DNA of 36,346 bases from Peribacillus muralis (GCF_001439925.1 NZ_LMBV01000014.1:84887-121232), one strand, 5' to 3'; positions 25,049-33,392 are shown, counted from the first letter of the stretch. Made by a program: numbers and translations. Notes: generated from the sequence alone by a model not told the origin.

Positions 25049-27559
25049 ATGCAAAAAGTATGGCTAGCTTTTCTTTCCTTTTTGTTGGTGCTTGTACTAT
25101 TGCCGTTAGATGGGGTTTTAGCAAATCCTGATGAAACCAATGATGTTGAGCTCTGGAATGCGGTCAAGCCGCTCGAAACAACCGTGACTTTCTTGAACAG
25201 CGGTGCCCATCCAGATGATGAACGCAGCGACTTTCTCGCGTATCTGTCGAGAGGGCTAGGTGTGAAGACCTCGAGCCTGATTGCAAACCGTGGTGAAGGA
25301 GGACAAAATGAAATTGGGGATGAATTGGACAATGCTCTTGGAATCATCCGTTCAAGGGAAATGATAGAAGCTGCAAAAATCACCGGGGTCAAGGCCTATC
25401 ATCTAAGTGAAACCACCTCTGATCCCATCTATGATTTCGGTTTCTCGAAAACACCAGAGGAAACATTGGAAAAATGGGGCGAGGAACTCACATATGAACG
25501 TCTTATCCACTTTATTCGGACGTATCAGCCTGATATATTGATGCCATCCTTCCAAAATGACGATTCCCAGCATGGACATCATCGAACCATGACAATCTTA
25601 AGTGAACGGGCCTTTAAGGATGCCGCCGATCCAACTGTTTTTCCAAAGCAATTGAAACAAGGTCTATCAGTATGGCAAGTAAAAAAATTATATTTACCTG
25701 TTTCTTCGGGAGATCAAGCTGATACTTCGATTGAAATTGGTGATTTTGATCCAATTTACGGTATGACTTACCCGCAGCTTGGGGAACAATCCCGCTATCT
25801 GCATAAAAGCCAAGGCATGGGTTCCGATATCCCTGCAGAACCGCGCCAGGTCCATCTAGATTTGAAGCAAAGTGCCGTTGATACAAAAAGCCAGTCAGAC
25901 CTTTTTGCAGGCGTACCTTATGATTTCACTGACTGGGCTAACAAACTCCCTCACTCGGCTTCAAAACTAAGTGCTGATTTTAAATACTTACAACGGAATT
26001 TGGACGCTGTTATTACTGCTTATCCAAATGAAAAACGTGTATTCTCCAAAACCCAAACAGCTCTCTCCAATGTTCGTTCAATTACTGCGCAAGTCAAAAA
26101 GGCAAAGCTAAGCCCTGCCATTAAGAACGACTTGCTCCATAAGCTCTCATTAAAAGAAGATCAATTGCAAAACGTCAGTTATGTCTCTTCAGGACTCGAA
26201 GTTCAAGCTGAAGCAGCCTCAAACATCCTCACGAAAGGGCAAAGTACGTACGTAACCGTAGCCGTGAAGAATAACGGGAAACAAACATTGAAAAAACTCG
26301 CTGCTTCATTGAACGTGCCTAAAGGATGGAAGACCAAAACAAAACTTAAAAATGTCAATCTAGCACCAAATAAATCAGCGACAATGACCTACCTGGTTGA
26401 AGTTCCTGAAGATGCTGACTATTATCACGCCTATGACGAATCAGCCATTACAACGAGCATTTCTTATAAATACGGCAGCACAAAAACCTCCATCACCGAA
26501 GATTTGGATGGAACGATCGCTGTACTTCCTGACGTTGGCCTCACCCTTTCTCCTGAAGATATTGTCGTAAATACAGCAGATGTAAAGGAAGAAATACCAG
26601 TGACCGTTACCTTGAAAAATTATACCGAAGGCAAAGCATCAGCAAAGGTCGCTTTAAAGGTTCCGGAAAATTGGAAAGTGAAACCCGAAGAGGCCACCGT
26701 ATCATTCCATGAACAATCAGAAGAAAAACTAGTGAGGTTTACTCTCACTCCACCGAAGACGATTCAAAATGGTGATTATCAAGTTAAAGCCGTTGCTGCA
26801 GTCAATGGAAAAACCTTCGATTCTACGATTCAAGAAATTTCCTATGACCATATTGGAACTTTCTATTACCAATATCCAGCGCAAATCAACACCGTTGCAT
26901 TTGAGCTATTGATGCCAGCTTCATTAAAAGTAGGTTACATCGAAAGCGGATTCGATAAAGTGGCAGATTACTTGAGCAATGCAGGCCTTACTATAACAAA
27001 ATTAACCGAAGCTGATTTAGCAAAAGGTGATCTGAACCAATACGACACAATCGTTACAGGCATACGTGCCTATCTATCGAGGGAAGATCTGAAGGCAAAC
27101 AACGCCCGATTACTGGAATATGTTGAAAATGGCGGTCACCTAGTCGTTCAATATCACAAACCTGGTGACGGCTGGGATGCCATGAAAACTGCTCCATACC
27201 CGCTTACCCTCGGAAATCCTTCCATCCGCTGGAGGGTAACCGATGAAAAAGCCGCTGTAAACGTGTTAAAACCTGAATCAGCGCTTTTCAACTATCCAAA
27301 TAACATAACCAGTGACGACTGGAACAATTGGGTCCAAGAAAGAGGATTATACTTCCCAATGAAATGGGACGATCGATTCGAAACGTTCATTTCCATGGCT
27401 GATCCAAATGAAGAACCATTTGATGCCGGAATCCTCATGGCCAAATACGGTAAAGGCACTTATCTCTACACAAACCTTGTCCTATACCGGCAAATTCAAG
27501 GCCAGGTCCCAGGCGGCTACCGAATCATGACGAACTTGATTAGTTACGGATCACAGTAA
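25049..27559 (+). CDS. Secreted PIG-L family deacetylase, multidomain
   Basis: An 836-residue exported protein. A signal peptide runs over residues 1-25 (cleavage near GVLA|NPDE); no lipobox or cell-wall anchor is seen. Residues about 45-280 are a PIG-L / LmbE-like zinc deacetylase: AHPDDE at 53-58 (metal ligands and catalytic Asp) and HGHHR at 175-179 (the third ligand and catalytic His). PIG-L enzymes remove acetyl groups from N-acetylglucosaminyl compounds. From about 385 to 590 lie two beta-sandwich NEW3-like (NPCBM-associated) domains with VTVAVKNNGKQTLKKL and PVTVTLKNYTEGKA. Residues about 640-836 look like a glutamine-amidotransferase-type alpha/beta domain (LKVGYIESG, YVENGGHLVVQYH). 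Strong site GAAGGAGG precedes ATG 25049. It is divergent from, and likely coregulated with, the ROK-ABC-lyase operon. Confidence 0.9.
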   Translation: MQKVWLAFLSFLLVLVLLPLDGVLANPDETNDVELWNAVKPLETTVTFLNSGAHPDDERSDFLAYLSRGLGVKTSSLIANRGEGGQNEIGDELDNALGIIRSREMIEAAKITGVKAYHLSETTSDPIYDFGFSKTPEETLEKWGEELTYERLIHFIRTYQPDILMPSFQNDDSQHGHHRTMTILSERAFKDAADPTVFPKQLKQGLSVWQVKKLYLPVSSGDQADTSIEIGDFDPIYGMTYPQLGEQSRYLHKSQGMGSDIPAEPRQVHLDLKQSAVDTKSQSDLFAGVPYDFTDWANKLPHSASKLSADFKYLQRNLDAVITAYPNEKRVFSKTQTALSNVRSITAQVKKAKLSPAIKNDLLHKLSLKEDQLQNVSYVSSGLEVQAEAASNILTKGQSTYVTVAVKNNGKQTLKKLAASLNVPKGWKTKTKLKNVNLAPNKSATMTYLVEVPEDADYYHAYDESAITTSISYKYGSTKTSITEDLDGTIAVLPDVGLTLSPEDIVVNTADVKEEIPVTVTLKNYTEGKASAKVALKVPENWKVKPEEATVSFHEQSEEKLVRFTLTPPKTIQNGDYQVKAVAAVNGKTFDSTIQEISYDHIGTFYYQYPAQINTVAFELLMPASLKVGYIESGFDKVADYLSNAGLTITKLTEADLAKGDLNQYDTIVTGIRAYLSREDLKANNARLLEYVENGGHLVVQYHKPGDGWDAMKTAPYPLTLGNPSIRWRVTDEKAAVNVLKPESALFNYPNNITSDDWNNWVQERGLYFPMKWDDRFETFISMADPNEEPFDAGILMAKYGKGTYLYTNLVLYRQIQGQVPGGYRIMTNLISYGSQ

Positions 27560-27598
27560 ACAAAACACTTGTCTATTCCTTATGTCACCATAAAGCCC

Positions 27599-27638
27599 AA
27601 AAGGTTTCGGAATGAGAAAATTCCGAAACCTTTTTGAT
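27599..27638 (+). terminator. Terminator of the PIG-L gene
   Basis: AAAAGGTTTCGGAAT (27599-27613) pairs perfectly with ATTCCGAAACCTTTTT (27620-27635) around a 6-nt loop, 40 bp after the stop. The T-run is part of the 3' arm, so it can work in both directions. Confidence 0.92.
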
Positions 27639-27782
27639 TTTTTAATTGAAATTGAAGTAGCTATAGCGAGGTTCGACATTCACGTAGTCATGCTTACAGA
27701 AGCTAGCTGCATTGCAAGCTAAATCTGCGACAAGCTTTAAATATTCCAACTTTCTCAATCACTCAACCAGAGGCCCTTAAAG

Positions 27783-27962
27783 ATGAGTATCAAATTTATT
27801 TCCAGATGGTACGAATACGAACAAAAATCATTGCGTTCCTCTGACGGTTTTATTTATTATTTACTATTTGAGTTGATTGAATCGGCCATACAAGAGTCCC
27901 TCTTAGGAATTCTGTCCAAGAGAAACCCTACGCTTAGGGTGGAGCCGCCCGAGGAAAGCTAA
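27783..27962 (+). CDS. Possible 59-residue hypothetical protein
   Basis: ATG 27783 opens a 59-codon frame ending at TAA 27960-27962. AGAGG lies 9 bases upstream. The sequence is protein-like: MSIKFISRWYEYEQKS, a hydrophobic/amphipathic middle FIYYLLFELIESAI, then a basic stretch. I recognise no family. The last few codons (PPEES) run into a degraded copy of the dispersed repeat (27945-27990), so the native C-terminus may have been replaced. No promoter or terminator was identified. Confidence 0.3.
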   Translation: MSIKFISRWYEYEQKSLRSSDGFIYYLLFELIESAIQESLLGILSKRNPTLRVEPPEES

Positions 27963-27990
27963 GTGCCTGCAGTGCAAGGAAACATTCGAA
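27945..27990 (-). repeat. Degenerate fragment of the dispersed repeat
   Basis: GGAAAGCTAAGTGCCTGCAGTG is, in complement, the 5' part of the 17.8-kb unit (CACTGCAGGCACTTAGC and on). Only about 45 bp are recognisable. Confidence 0.6.
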
Positions 27991-28159
27991 GTACAGGTAC
28001 TCACGAGTTTCGACTTTGCATCAAATTTGAGGCGGTTGCTCATAAAAATTGCACTTTTCACACATAATCGGGGCCCTTTCTCGTCAATTTCTTGCTTAAC
28101 TCTCGAATTTGGACCGGGTTCTCCGTATAATTACTGCTTTCTTTCACCATTTCGGAGCG

Positions 28160-28348
28160 TTACTCGCAAACTTAACCACTTTACTCGTGAATTTCGTGCT
28201 TTTACTCGTGAATTTATCGACTTTACTCGTGAGTTTCGTGATTTTATTCGTGAATTTATCGACTTTATTCGTGAGTTTCGTGATTTTATTCGTGAATTTA
28301 TCGACTTTATTCGTGAGTTTCGTGATTTTATTCGCGAGTTTAGACTTT
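28160..28348 (+). repeat. 21-bp tandem repeat (42-bp higher-order unit)
   Basis: About nine copies of a 21-bp unit of the form TTAYTCGTGAATTTATCGACT. Two versions alternate (TTTATCGACT and TTTCGTGATT endings), so the true period is 42 bp. Weaker copies (TTTCTCGTCAATTTC, ACTCTCGAATTTGG) extend left to about 28000. Units abut without spacers. Because 21 is a multiple of three and no stop codon occurs, several frames stay open and yield spurious heptad proteins. Confidence 0.92.
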
Positions 28349-28393
28349 GCCTCGAATTTGAAGAGGAATCTCATAATATTCGTACTTTTCACA

Positions 28394-28599
28394 TGCTTTT
28401 TGTACCGTTTCTCGCCAGCTACATGTGGACCATCTGGATACCATCTTCGTTTTAACGCAAAGTTGAAAGAAACGGAAGGCAACGACACTCCTGCGGGAAA
28501 TGCGCGTCTTCGTGAGACCCCGCAGGCTGAAAGCCAAGGAGGCTCACGGACCGCCTGCGGAAAGGGAGTGCCTGCAGTGAAATGAAACGGACTAAGTAC
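28394..28599 (-). repeat. Dispersed repeat, inverted copy
   Basis: From about 28455 to 28599 this is the reverse complement of the 5' part of the 17573 unit, including CACTCCTGCGGGAAATGCGC, CCGCAGGCTGAAAGCC and TGCCTGCAGTGAAATGAAAC. The flank at 28394-28430 matches 9526-9562. It shows that the element is dispersed in both orientations. Confidence 0.85.
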
Positions 28600-28681
28600 A
28601 CCACCACAAACTATAAACACCTTCAATATTAATGATCTGCATTTGCATGTAGCTGCAAAAGGTTTCTTTTCCCTAAATAAA

Positions 28682-28776
28682 AAAAAAGTTATGCACAAAG
28701 TGAAGGGAAAGGCATGCGCGATCGGGCTTCCCCTCCTGTACCGCATACCTTTGTCCACACTTTATGCACAACTTCT
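28682..28776 (-). terminator. Long hairpin terminating the glutamine-type ABC operon
   Basis: AAGTTATGCACAAAGTG (28686-28702) and CACTTTATGCACAACTT (28758-28774) pair with two mismatches. A second nested pair is AAAGGCATGCG (28708-28718) and CGCATACCTTT (28742-28752). Read leftward, the stem ends in TTTTTTTTT, so it should act as a terminator about 50 bp after the ATPase gene. Confidence 0.7.
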
Positions 28777-28823
28777 GTCATGGACAATCACATCTTACGT
28801 TCTTGTCCATCCTCACTTCCTGC

Positions 28824-29558
28824 TTATAGCACCTTACTCAAGAAAGATTTGGTTCTCTCATGCTGAGGGTTGCCGAATAGTTGATTCGGCTCATTTTCTT
28901 CAACGATATACCCTCCATCCATGAAAATGACGCGGTCACCCACTTCGCGGGCAAAGCCCATTTCATGCGTGACGACGATCATTGTCATGCCTTCTTTAGC
29001 AAGTTGCTTCATTACCTCTAAAACATCTCCGACCATTTCAGGATCAAGCGCAGAAGTCGGCTCATCGAAAAGCATGATCTTCGGATTCATCGCCAATGCC
29101 CTTGCGATGGCGACCCGCTGCTTTTGTCCACCGGAAAGTTCTCCTGGATAGCTATTTGCTTTTTCCCTAAGTCCAACCTTATCCAATAACACAAGCGCTA
29201 ATTTTTCCGCTTCCGCTTTAGCGGTGGCACGAATTTTAATAGGCCCCAACGTTATGTTTTCCATAACGGTTTTATGAGGAAATAGATTGAAATGTTGAAA
29301 AACCATGCCTACTTCTTGGCGGACTTTGTTTATATTGATTTTCTGTTTCGGATCGGTTATATTATGTCCGTTTACAACCACCTCACCGCCCGTAACCTCT
29401 TCAAGAAGGTTCAGGCAGCGGAGAAATGTACTTTTTCCAGATCCAGAAGGCCCTATTACACAAATTACTTCCTTTTCCTGCACTTCTGCATTAATATCCT
29501 TTAAAACCTCTACAGCTCCAAATGATTTTCTCAGGTTTCTTACAGTAATGATGCTCAT
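28824..29558 (-). CDS. Polar amino acid ABC transporter ATP-binding protein (GlnQ-like)
   Basis: A 244-residue ATPase of the polar amino acid uptake family (GlnQ/ArtP/HisP). Walker A GPSGSGKS is at 36-43, [15 protein letters not shown] marks the Q-loop region, signature LSGGQ is at 141-145, then [13 protein letters not shown] and [12 protein letters not shown]. The length is normal and all motifs are intact. The start overlaps the permease stop by four bases (ATGA). The binding protein of the same operon is most like glutamine-binding GlnH, but arginine or other polar amino acids are possible because the family is broad. Confidence 0.9.
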   Translation of the reverse strand: MSIITVRNLRKSFGAVEVLKDINAEVQEKEVICVIGPSGSGKSTFLRCLNLLEEVTGGEVVVNGHNITDPKQKININKVRQEVGMVFQHFNLFPHKTVMENITLGPIKIRATAKAEAEKLALVLLDKVGLREKANSYPGELSGGQKQRVAIARALAMNPKIMLFDEPTSALDPEMVGDVLEVMKQLAKEGMTMIVVTHEMGFAREVGDRVIFMDGGYIVEENEPNQLFGNPQHERTKSFLSKVL

Positions 29559-30199
29559 CGCACTTGAACCCTCCTTTCAATGAAATTGGCAATAAGGGTT
29601 ATCGCATATATGATGATAAAGTAAATCACACCGACAACCAGCCAAATCTTGAATGCCTCGAACGTTGCCGAAGCTTGAATCTGGCCTTGCTGCGTTAAAT
29701 CGGCAATCCCGATGACGGATAATAGGGAGGTATCTTTCAAGCTAATGATCGATTGGTTCGTAATGGTGGGAAGCATCCTTCTAAAGGCTTGTGGCAGTAC
29801 GACATAGCGCATCGCTTGAGTTCCAGTGAACCCAATTGACCTTGCCGCTTCCGTTTGACCCTTATCGATGGATTGTATCCCCGCTCTTATTATCTCAGCA
29901 AAATATGCTCCTGCATTGATCGCAACGGTGATGATTCCCGCTGTCGTACTGTTCAACGAAATGATATTTAGTGAGTTCACTCCGAAATATATAAAAAACA
30001 ACTGAACGATGAACGGTGTCCCTCGTATCGCATCCACATATACCTTTGCAATCCAGTTCAAGATCTTGAGAGGGGCAAGTCGTAGCAGGGCCACTACTAA
30101 ACCAATCAAAAAACCTAGGATGATGGCAATCACAAAGATGTATAGCGTCACCTGAAGTCCCTTTACTAACATAGGCAATGCCGCAACAATTATATCCAT
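29555..30199 (-). CDS. Polar amino acid ABC transporter permease (GlnP-like)
   Basis: A permease of about 214 residues with five helices, from the HisM/GlnP family. It has the characteristic [14 protein letters not shown] block, the [29 protein letters not shown] loop, and the [15 protein letters not shown] motif. A single permease is present, so it should act as a homodimer. ATG 30199 is preferred over GTG 30208, which touches the GGAGGGG ribosome site. A strong hairpin separates it from the binding-protein gene upstream (30223-30243). Confidence 0.88.
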   Translation of the reverse strand: MDIIVAALPMLVKGLQVTLYIFVIAIILGFLIGLVVALLRLAPLKILNWIAKVYVDAIRGTPFIVQLFFIYFGVNSLNIISLNSTTAGIITVAINAGAYFAEIIRAGIQSIDKGQTEAARSIGFTGTQAMRYVVLPQAFRRMLPTITNQSIISLKDTSLLSVIGIADLTQQGQIQASATFEAFKIWLVVGVIYFIIIYAITLIANFIERRVQVR

Positions 30200-30214
30200 T
30201 TCTTTCACCCCTCC

Positions 30215-30243
30215 GAAAAAGAAAGCGCGCCTTAGGCGCGCTT
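30215..30243 (-). terminator. Intra-operon hairpin between binding protein and permease
   Basis: AAGCGCGCC-TTA-GGCGCGCTT (30223-30243) is a perfect 9-bp G/C-rich stem with a 3-nt loop, 14 bp after the binding-protein stop. On the minus strand TCTTTTTCGG follows, so it can act as a partial terminator or a 3' stabiliser giving more binding protein than permease. Confidence 0.8.
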
Positions 30244-30257
30244 ATTGAGCCTTTTAT

Positions 30258-31034
30258 TTATTCACCAAGATACGTTTTTATGATTTCATCATACTTGCCG
30301 TCTTTTTTCAGATTGGCAAGACCATCATTTATTTTCTTCAATAAATCCTGGTTTTCGCCTTTCAATACAGCTATTCCATACTTGTCCCCATTCAAGCGGT
30401 CACCTACGGTTTTCAAACCAAGGTCTTTTTGGGCGATGGCATAGGAGATAACAGGATAATCTTCTATAAGTGCATCGGCATTACCATTCGACACTTCTTG
30501 GAACATCGCTGGAGAGTCATTGAACTGAACCACTTTAATCTTTAATTTACTAGCATTATCCTGAGCGTATTTAGCACCCGTTGTCCCTTTTTTGACCGCT
30601 ACTGTCTTCCCTTTAAGGTCAGCAACCGATTTAGTGGTCTTATTATCCTTCGTAACGACGACAGTCAAGCCTGCATCGAAATATGGCGTAGAGAAATCAA
30701 CAATCTTTTTTCTATCGTCGGTAATGCTCATGCCTGCAATGGCCAGATCAAGCTGGTTGGCTTGCATCGCTGGAATGATTCCGCCGAAATCCATCGGAGT
30801 TAACTTGATTTTAAAATTCTGGTCTTTCGCTATTGCATTGATTATATCAATATCAATGCCTTTATATTCGTTTCCTTCTTTAAATTCAAACGGTGGATAT
30901 GTCGTATCCACGCCAACTTTATATACTTTTTCATTTTTCTTTTCCTCACCTGCATTTTTACCATCATTGCTCCCACATGCCGAGATAAAGATAGTCAAAA
31001 TCAAAAACAGACTAAGTAAACCAAGCTTCTTCAT
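30258..31034 (-). CDS. Polar amino acid-binding lipoprotein (GlnH-like)
   Basis: A 258-residue lipoprotein. The lipobox FISAC places lipidated Cys at 20, then a charged linker. The mature part is a bacterial type-3 solute-binding domain: VGVDTTYPPFEFKEG, GIDIDIINAIAKD, PMDFGGIIPAMQANQLDLAI, the TDDRKKIVDFSTPYF block, and DLKGKTVAVKKGTTGAKYA. This closely follows the E. coli glutamine-binding protein pattern, so glutamine is the best guess. ATG 31034 has TTGGAG at 8-base spacing; an upstream GTG at 31043 overlaps that site. It is the first gene of a three-gene operon (binding protein, permease, ATPase). Confidence 0.88.
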   Translation of the reverse strand: MKKLGLLSLFLILTIFISACGSNDGKNAGEEKKNEKVYKVGVDTTYPPFEFKEGNEYKGIDIDIINAIAKDQNFKIKLTPMDFGGIIPAMQANQLDLAIAGMSITDDRKKIVDFSTPYFDAGLTVVVTKDNKTTKSVADLKGKTVAVKKGTTGAKYAQDNASKLKIKVVQFNDSPAMFQEVSNGNADALIEDYPVISYAIAQKDLGLKTVGDRLNGDKYGIAVLKGENQDLLKKINDGLANLKKDGKYDEIIKTYLGE

Positions 31035-31324
31035 AGAAATCACTCCAATTCTTTGATTATGCGTGATAATAATTAATTCTCCCTATAATATAGCATAAGA
31101 ATAAAGTATTATAATATGAATTTTTGGAATAAATATTATTTTCTTCAAATAATATTTTTGGAGGTTTTCCCTAATGCTTCTAAGATATCGGAATATTAAA
31201 AATCGAAAGGGATTGCTCTATCCAAATGGCCAATACAGTTTCCGAGGAGTCGCTCTTATTCAAATTCAACCAGCAACACCTTCGCGATCACATGGTAAAT
31301 ACTTTATATAAAGGAGAGAATACG

Positions 31325-31570
31325 ATGAGCGAAATAGATAAACGGAATAAATTGATGGAAGAACTCTTCACTTATATCCTTACGAAAAAAGCAACTATAA
31401 TCATTTATTTCAACAATAAGCAAATAAAGGTCGTAAAGGAAATAGAAGCAGAACGGCTGATAAAAAGGCTTAAAGACGTTGAAAACAACATATTGGAGGT
31501 ACAATTGCTTCTCGCCAAAATTACGGGTAATTTCAAACACGGGAATGAGAAAGTAAATAAAAAGAAATGA
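31325..31570 (+). CDS. Small conserved-type hypothetical protein
   Basis: An 81-residue protein starting at ATG 31325, chosen because AAAGGAG is 8 bases upstream; the open frame runs back to 31226, but that part has no ribosome site. It is charged, with a short beta-like strand (ATIIIYFNNKQIKVV) and then a helical segment that could form a coiled coil (EIEAERLIKRLKDVENNILEVQLLLAKI). No signal peptide or membrane helix. I do not recognise a family. It is alone on its strand, upstream of the chemoreceptor leader. The good ribosome site and codon pattern support a real gene. Confidence 0.65.
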   Translation: MSEIDKRNKLMEELFTYILTKKATIIIYFNNKQIKVVKEIEAERLIKRLKDVENNILEVQLLLAKITGNFKHGNEKVNKKK

Positions 31571-31675
31571 TCAGAACCTCCGCTTCACATAATCATTTAC
31601 ACATCCTCCCTGAAAAATCATAAAGAGGGGCCCACCCTGGTCTGAAAATTTTTTTGCCTCCATATTATAAATCTT

Positions 31676-31701
31676 TAAGATTTCAAAATCCGAACCGATA
31701 T
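31676..31701 (+). promoter_or_regulatory. Sigma-D-like (motility) promoter
   Basis: TAAG (31676-31679), 14 bp, then ACCGATAT (31694-31701). The Bacillus sigma-D consensus is TAAA-N15-GCCGATAT, so the -10 matches 7 of 8. It lies before the riboswitch and chemoreceptor gene, a typical sigma-D target. Confidence 0.55.
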
Positions 31702-31717
31702 AGATATTAACTGAATC

Positions 31718-31784
31718 CCGAGACTATGAAGAACTATCCGTATATGAGCGCTTGGATAGTTTGGAGTCAGTAGCGCAACCGGCT
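31718..31784 (+). ncRNA. Cyclic di-GMP-II riboswitch aptamer
   Basis: GAGACTATGAAGAA (31720-31733) matches the conserved 5' segment of the class II c-di-GMP aptamer; the well-known C. difficile aptamer has GAAACAATGATGAA. P2 is AACTATCC (31732-31739) with GGATAGTT (31754-31761). The loop GAGCGCTTG pairs as a pseudoknot (GCGCT 31748-31752 with AGCGC 31772-31776). The 3' signature GAGTCAGTAGCGCAACCG closely follows GAGTTAGTAGTGCAACCG of that aptamer. P1 is weak in my reading. The match is from memory of the class, not a search. Confidence 0.8.
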
Positions 31785-31818
31785 AATTAAACATTATGTT
31801 TAGTTGGCTTTTTTTTTC
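31781..31818 (+). terminator. Riboswitch expression-platform terminator
   Basis: GCTAATTAAAC (31782-31792) pairs with GTTTAGTTGGC (31798-31808) over 11 bp including G-U pairs, then nine T residues. Its 5' arm overlaps the 3' edge of the aptamer, so ligand binding should hinder the terminator and turn the gene on (inferred). Only 31 bases separate the T-run from the chemoreceptor ATG. Confidence 0.85.
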
Positions 31819-31848
31819 TGGATTATTAACTGATTGAGGAGTATGACC

Positions 31849-33387
31849 ATGAATAAATTCAAAGGAAATTATTTAATGCTATTGTTTAGTGCAGGTACAG
31901 TTTTAATGGGGATTTTCATTCATTTCTTGCACAGGTACACCGGCTTTTTAGAAGATTATCTTGTTATGCGGGGAATTGCTCAGCTTCCTCCTCATCTAGC
32001 ATCTTCTCTTTTCATATTGTTTTTGCTCCCGATTCTATTCTTCCTTATGGCCAGCATTTTTTATAAGAAGGATAGAAATCATCCGTTGCTGCCTTGGTTT
32101 ATTACGCTATGCCTCACATTTTCGTCCATATCAATGATAGCTGGAGGAAATGGCTTGGTTGAATACCATTTTTCGATTTTTATGGTCATCGCTTTAATCG
32201 CTTTCTTTGATTCGGTCTTGCTTGTCTTATTGAGCACGATGATTTTTGCCATACAGCATTTGGCAGGTTACTTCTTATTTCCGGAGCTTCTTTGCGGAAC
32301 ATCCAATTATTCGTTTTCGCTTCTGCTGGTACACGCTGTCTTTCTAATTTTGACTAGCGGGGCAACAATCGTTCTGCTTTTGCACAAGAAATCGATGAAA
32401 AAAAGCTTATCGGAGCAGAACAGCAAAATCGAGCAAAAAACAACCGAGCTGCTTACAGCATTGGATTTGATGTCACAAGATATGCTGCTTGTCTCATCGG
32501 AGATTAAAGGAACGAGTCAGGAAACCAATAGTGCCTCAGCCCAAATTAATGACAGTATCCAAGACATGACTTTAAAAACGGAACGCAATCTGGATTTGAC
32601 ACAATCCAATATGATGAAGCTGAAGAACATGGAAGAACAAGTTCTCGACTTGAGCAAGCGCACGAATGAGATTTCTGAGAACTCCCTTTCCACCAGCAGT
32701 CATGTGGATACCGGTCAGCAGATGATGAAGAAACTTCAGGTTCAATTCGAATTAGTCAATGAACATGTAACTGGTTTGGCAGATACGATTCATGGTTTTA
32801 AACAGCGAATACAAGATATTGAGCAATTTACCATTATGATTAACCGTATTTCTGATCAAACTAATCTCTTAGCCCTTAATGCTTCCATAGAGGCAGCACG
32901 TGCAGGAGAAGCAGGAAAGGGATTTGCCGTTGTTGCAGAAGAAGTCCGAAACCTGGCTAACCAGTCAGATATATCTGCCCAAGAGATTGTCCGTGTGGTC
33001 AGTAAAATCCAAGACGAAATGGAATTGATACAGAAGCAAGTGAAGGATTCGATTATGGATGTAGAAAAAGGAGCAAAGATTGCTGACGAATCTCAGCATG
33101 TATTCGGATCAATCTATTCTTCGAATGAACAGGTGAACCTATTATTAAGACTCTATGAATCAAGCATGTATCAACTAACGGCAACGAACAGGGCCGTTCA
33201 TCAAGTATTTGAGTCCATTCTGCATCATTCACTGGAATCTCGTTCCGCAAACCAGCAAATCGCCACTTCTACAAGTGAACAGTCTTTCTTAATGGATTCT
33301 TTGATGAAGCAGTCTCTTCACCTTGAGGATCAGGCAAAACAAGTCACGGATTTGGTTGTCAATCTAAATCAAAAAGCGCCAGCTTAA
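31849..33387 (+). CDS. Methyl-accepting chemotaxis protein, six-TM sensor
   Basis: A chemoreceptor of about 512 residues. Roughly residues 1-190 contain six hydrophobic helices without a sizeable extracellular domain, so it may sense a membrane-related or intracellular cue. No HAMP domain is evident; a coiled coil ([19 protein letters not shown]) leads into the signalling region. The hairpin tip has the conserved [18 protein letters not shown] and [20 protein letters not shown] blocks that contact CheA and CheW. ATG 31849 has TGAGGAG at 7-base spacing; earlier starts (TTG 31834, ATG 31843) touch that site. It is preceded by a sigma-D-like promoter and a c-di-GMP-II riboswitch with terminator, so synthesis is probably tied to the motile/sessile decision. 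Confidence 0.92.
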   Translation: MNKFKGNYLMLLFSAGTVLMGIFIHFLHRYTGFLEDYLVMRGIAQLPPHLASSLFILFLLPILFFLMASIFYKKDRNHPLLPWFITLCLTFSSISMIAGGNGLVEYHFSIFMVIALIAFFDSVLLVLLSTMIFAIQHLAGYFLFPELLCGTSNYSFSLLLVHAVFLILTSGATIVLLLHKKSMKKSLSEQNSKIEQKTTELLTALDLMSQDMLLVSSEIKGTSQETNSASAQINDSIQDMTLKTERNLDLTQSNMMKLKNMEEQVLDLSKRTNEISENSLSTSSHVDTGQQMMKKLQVQFELVNEHVTGLADTIHGFKQRIQDIEQFTIMINRISDQTNLLALNASIEAARAGEAGKGFAVVAEEVRNLANQSDISAQEIVRVVSKIQDEMELIQKQVKDSIMDVEKGAKIADESQHVFGSIYSSNEQVNLLLRLYESSMYQLTATNRAVHQVFESILHHSLESRSANQQIATSTSEQSFLMDSLMKQSLHLEDQAKQVTDLVVNLNQKAPA

Positions 33388-33392
33388 ACGAT

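Noticed and set aside
28160..28348. Possible CRISPR array
   Set aside because: Units abut directly, differ gradually and have no unique spacers; no cas gene is present.
28027..28758. Long ORFs on both strands across 28.0-28.8 kb
   Set aside because: They are translations of the 21-bp tandem repeat and the inverted dispersed repeat. They lack ribosome sites and have low-complexity heptad content.
28686..28774. Replication origin with DnaA boxes
   Set aside because: TTATGCACA differs from the DnaA box by one base and only two copies exist, as arms of one hairpin. No dnaA or replication gene is nearby.
31571..31840. Class I c-di-GMP, purine, SAM or T-box leader upstream of the chemoreceptor
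   Set aside because: Their diagnostic motifs (for example CGCAAAGCC or AGGGTGGNACCGCG) are absent, while the class II c-di-GMP motifs fit in order and spacing.
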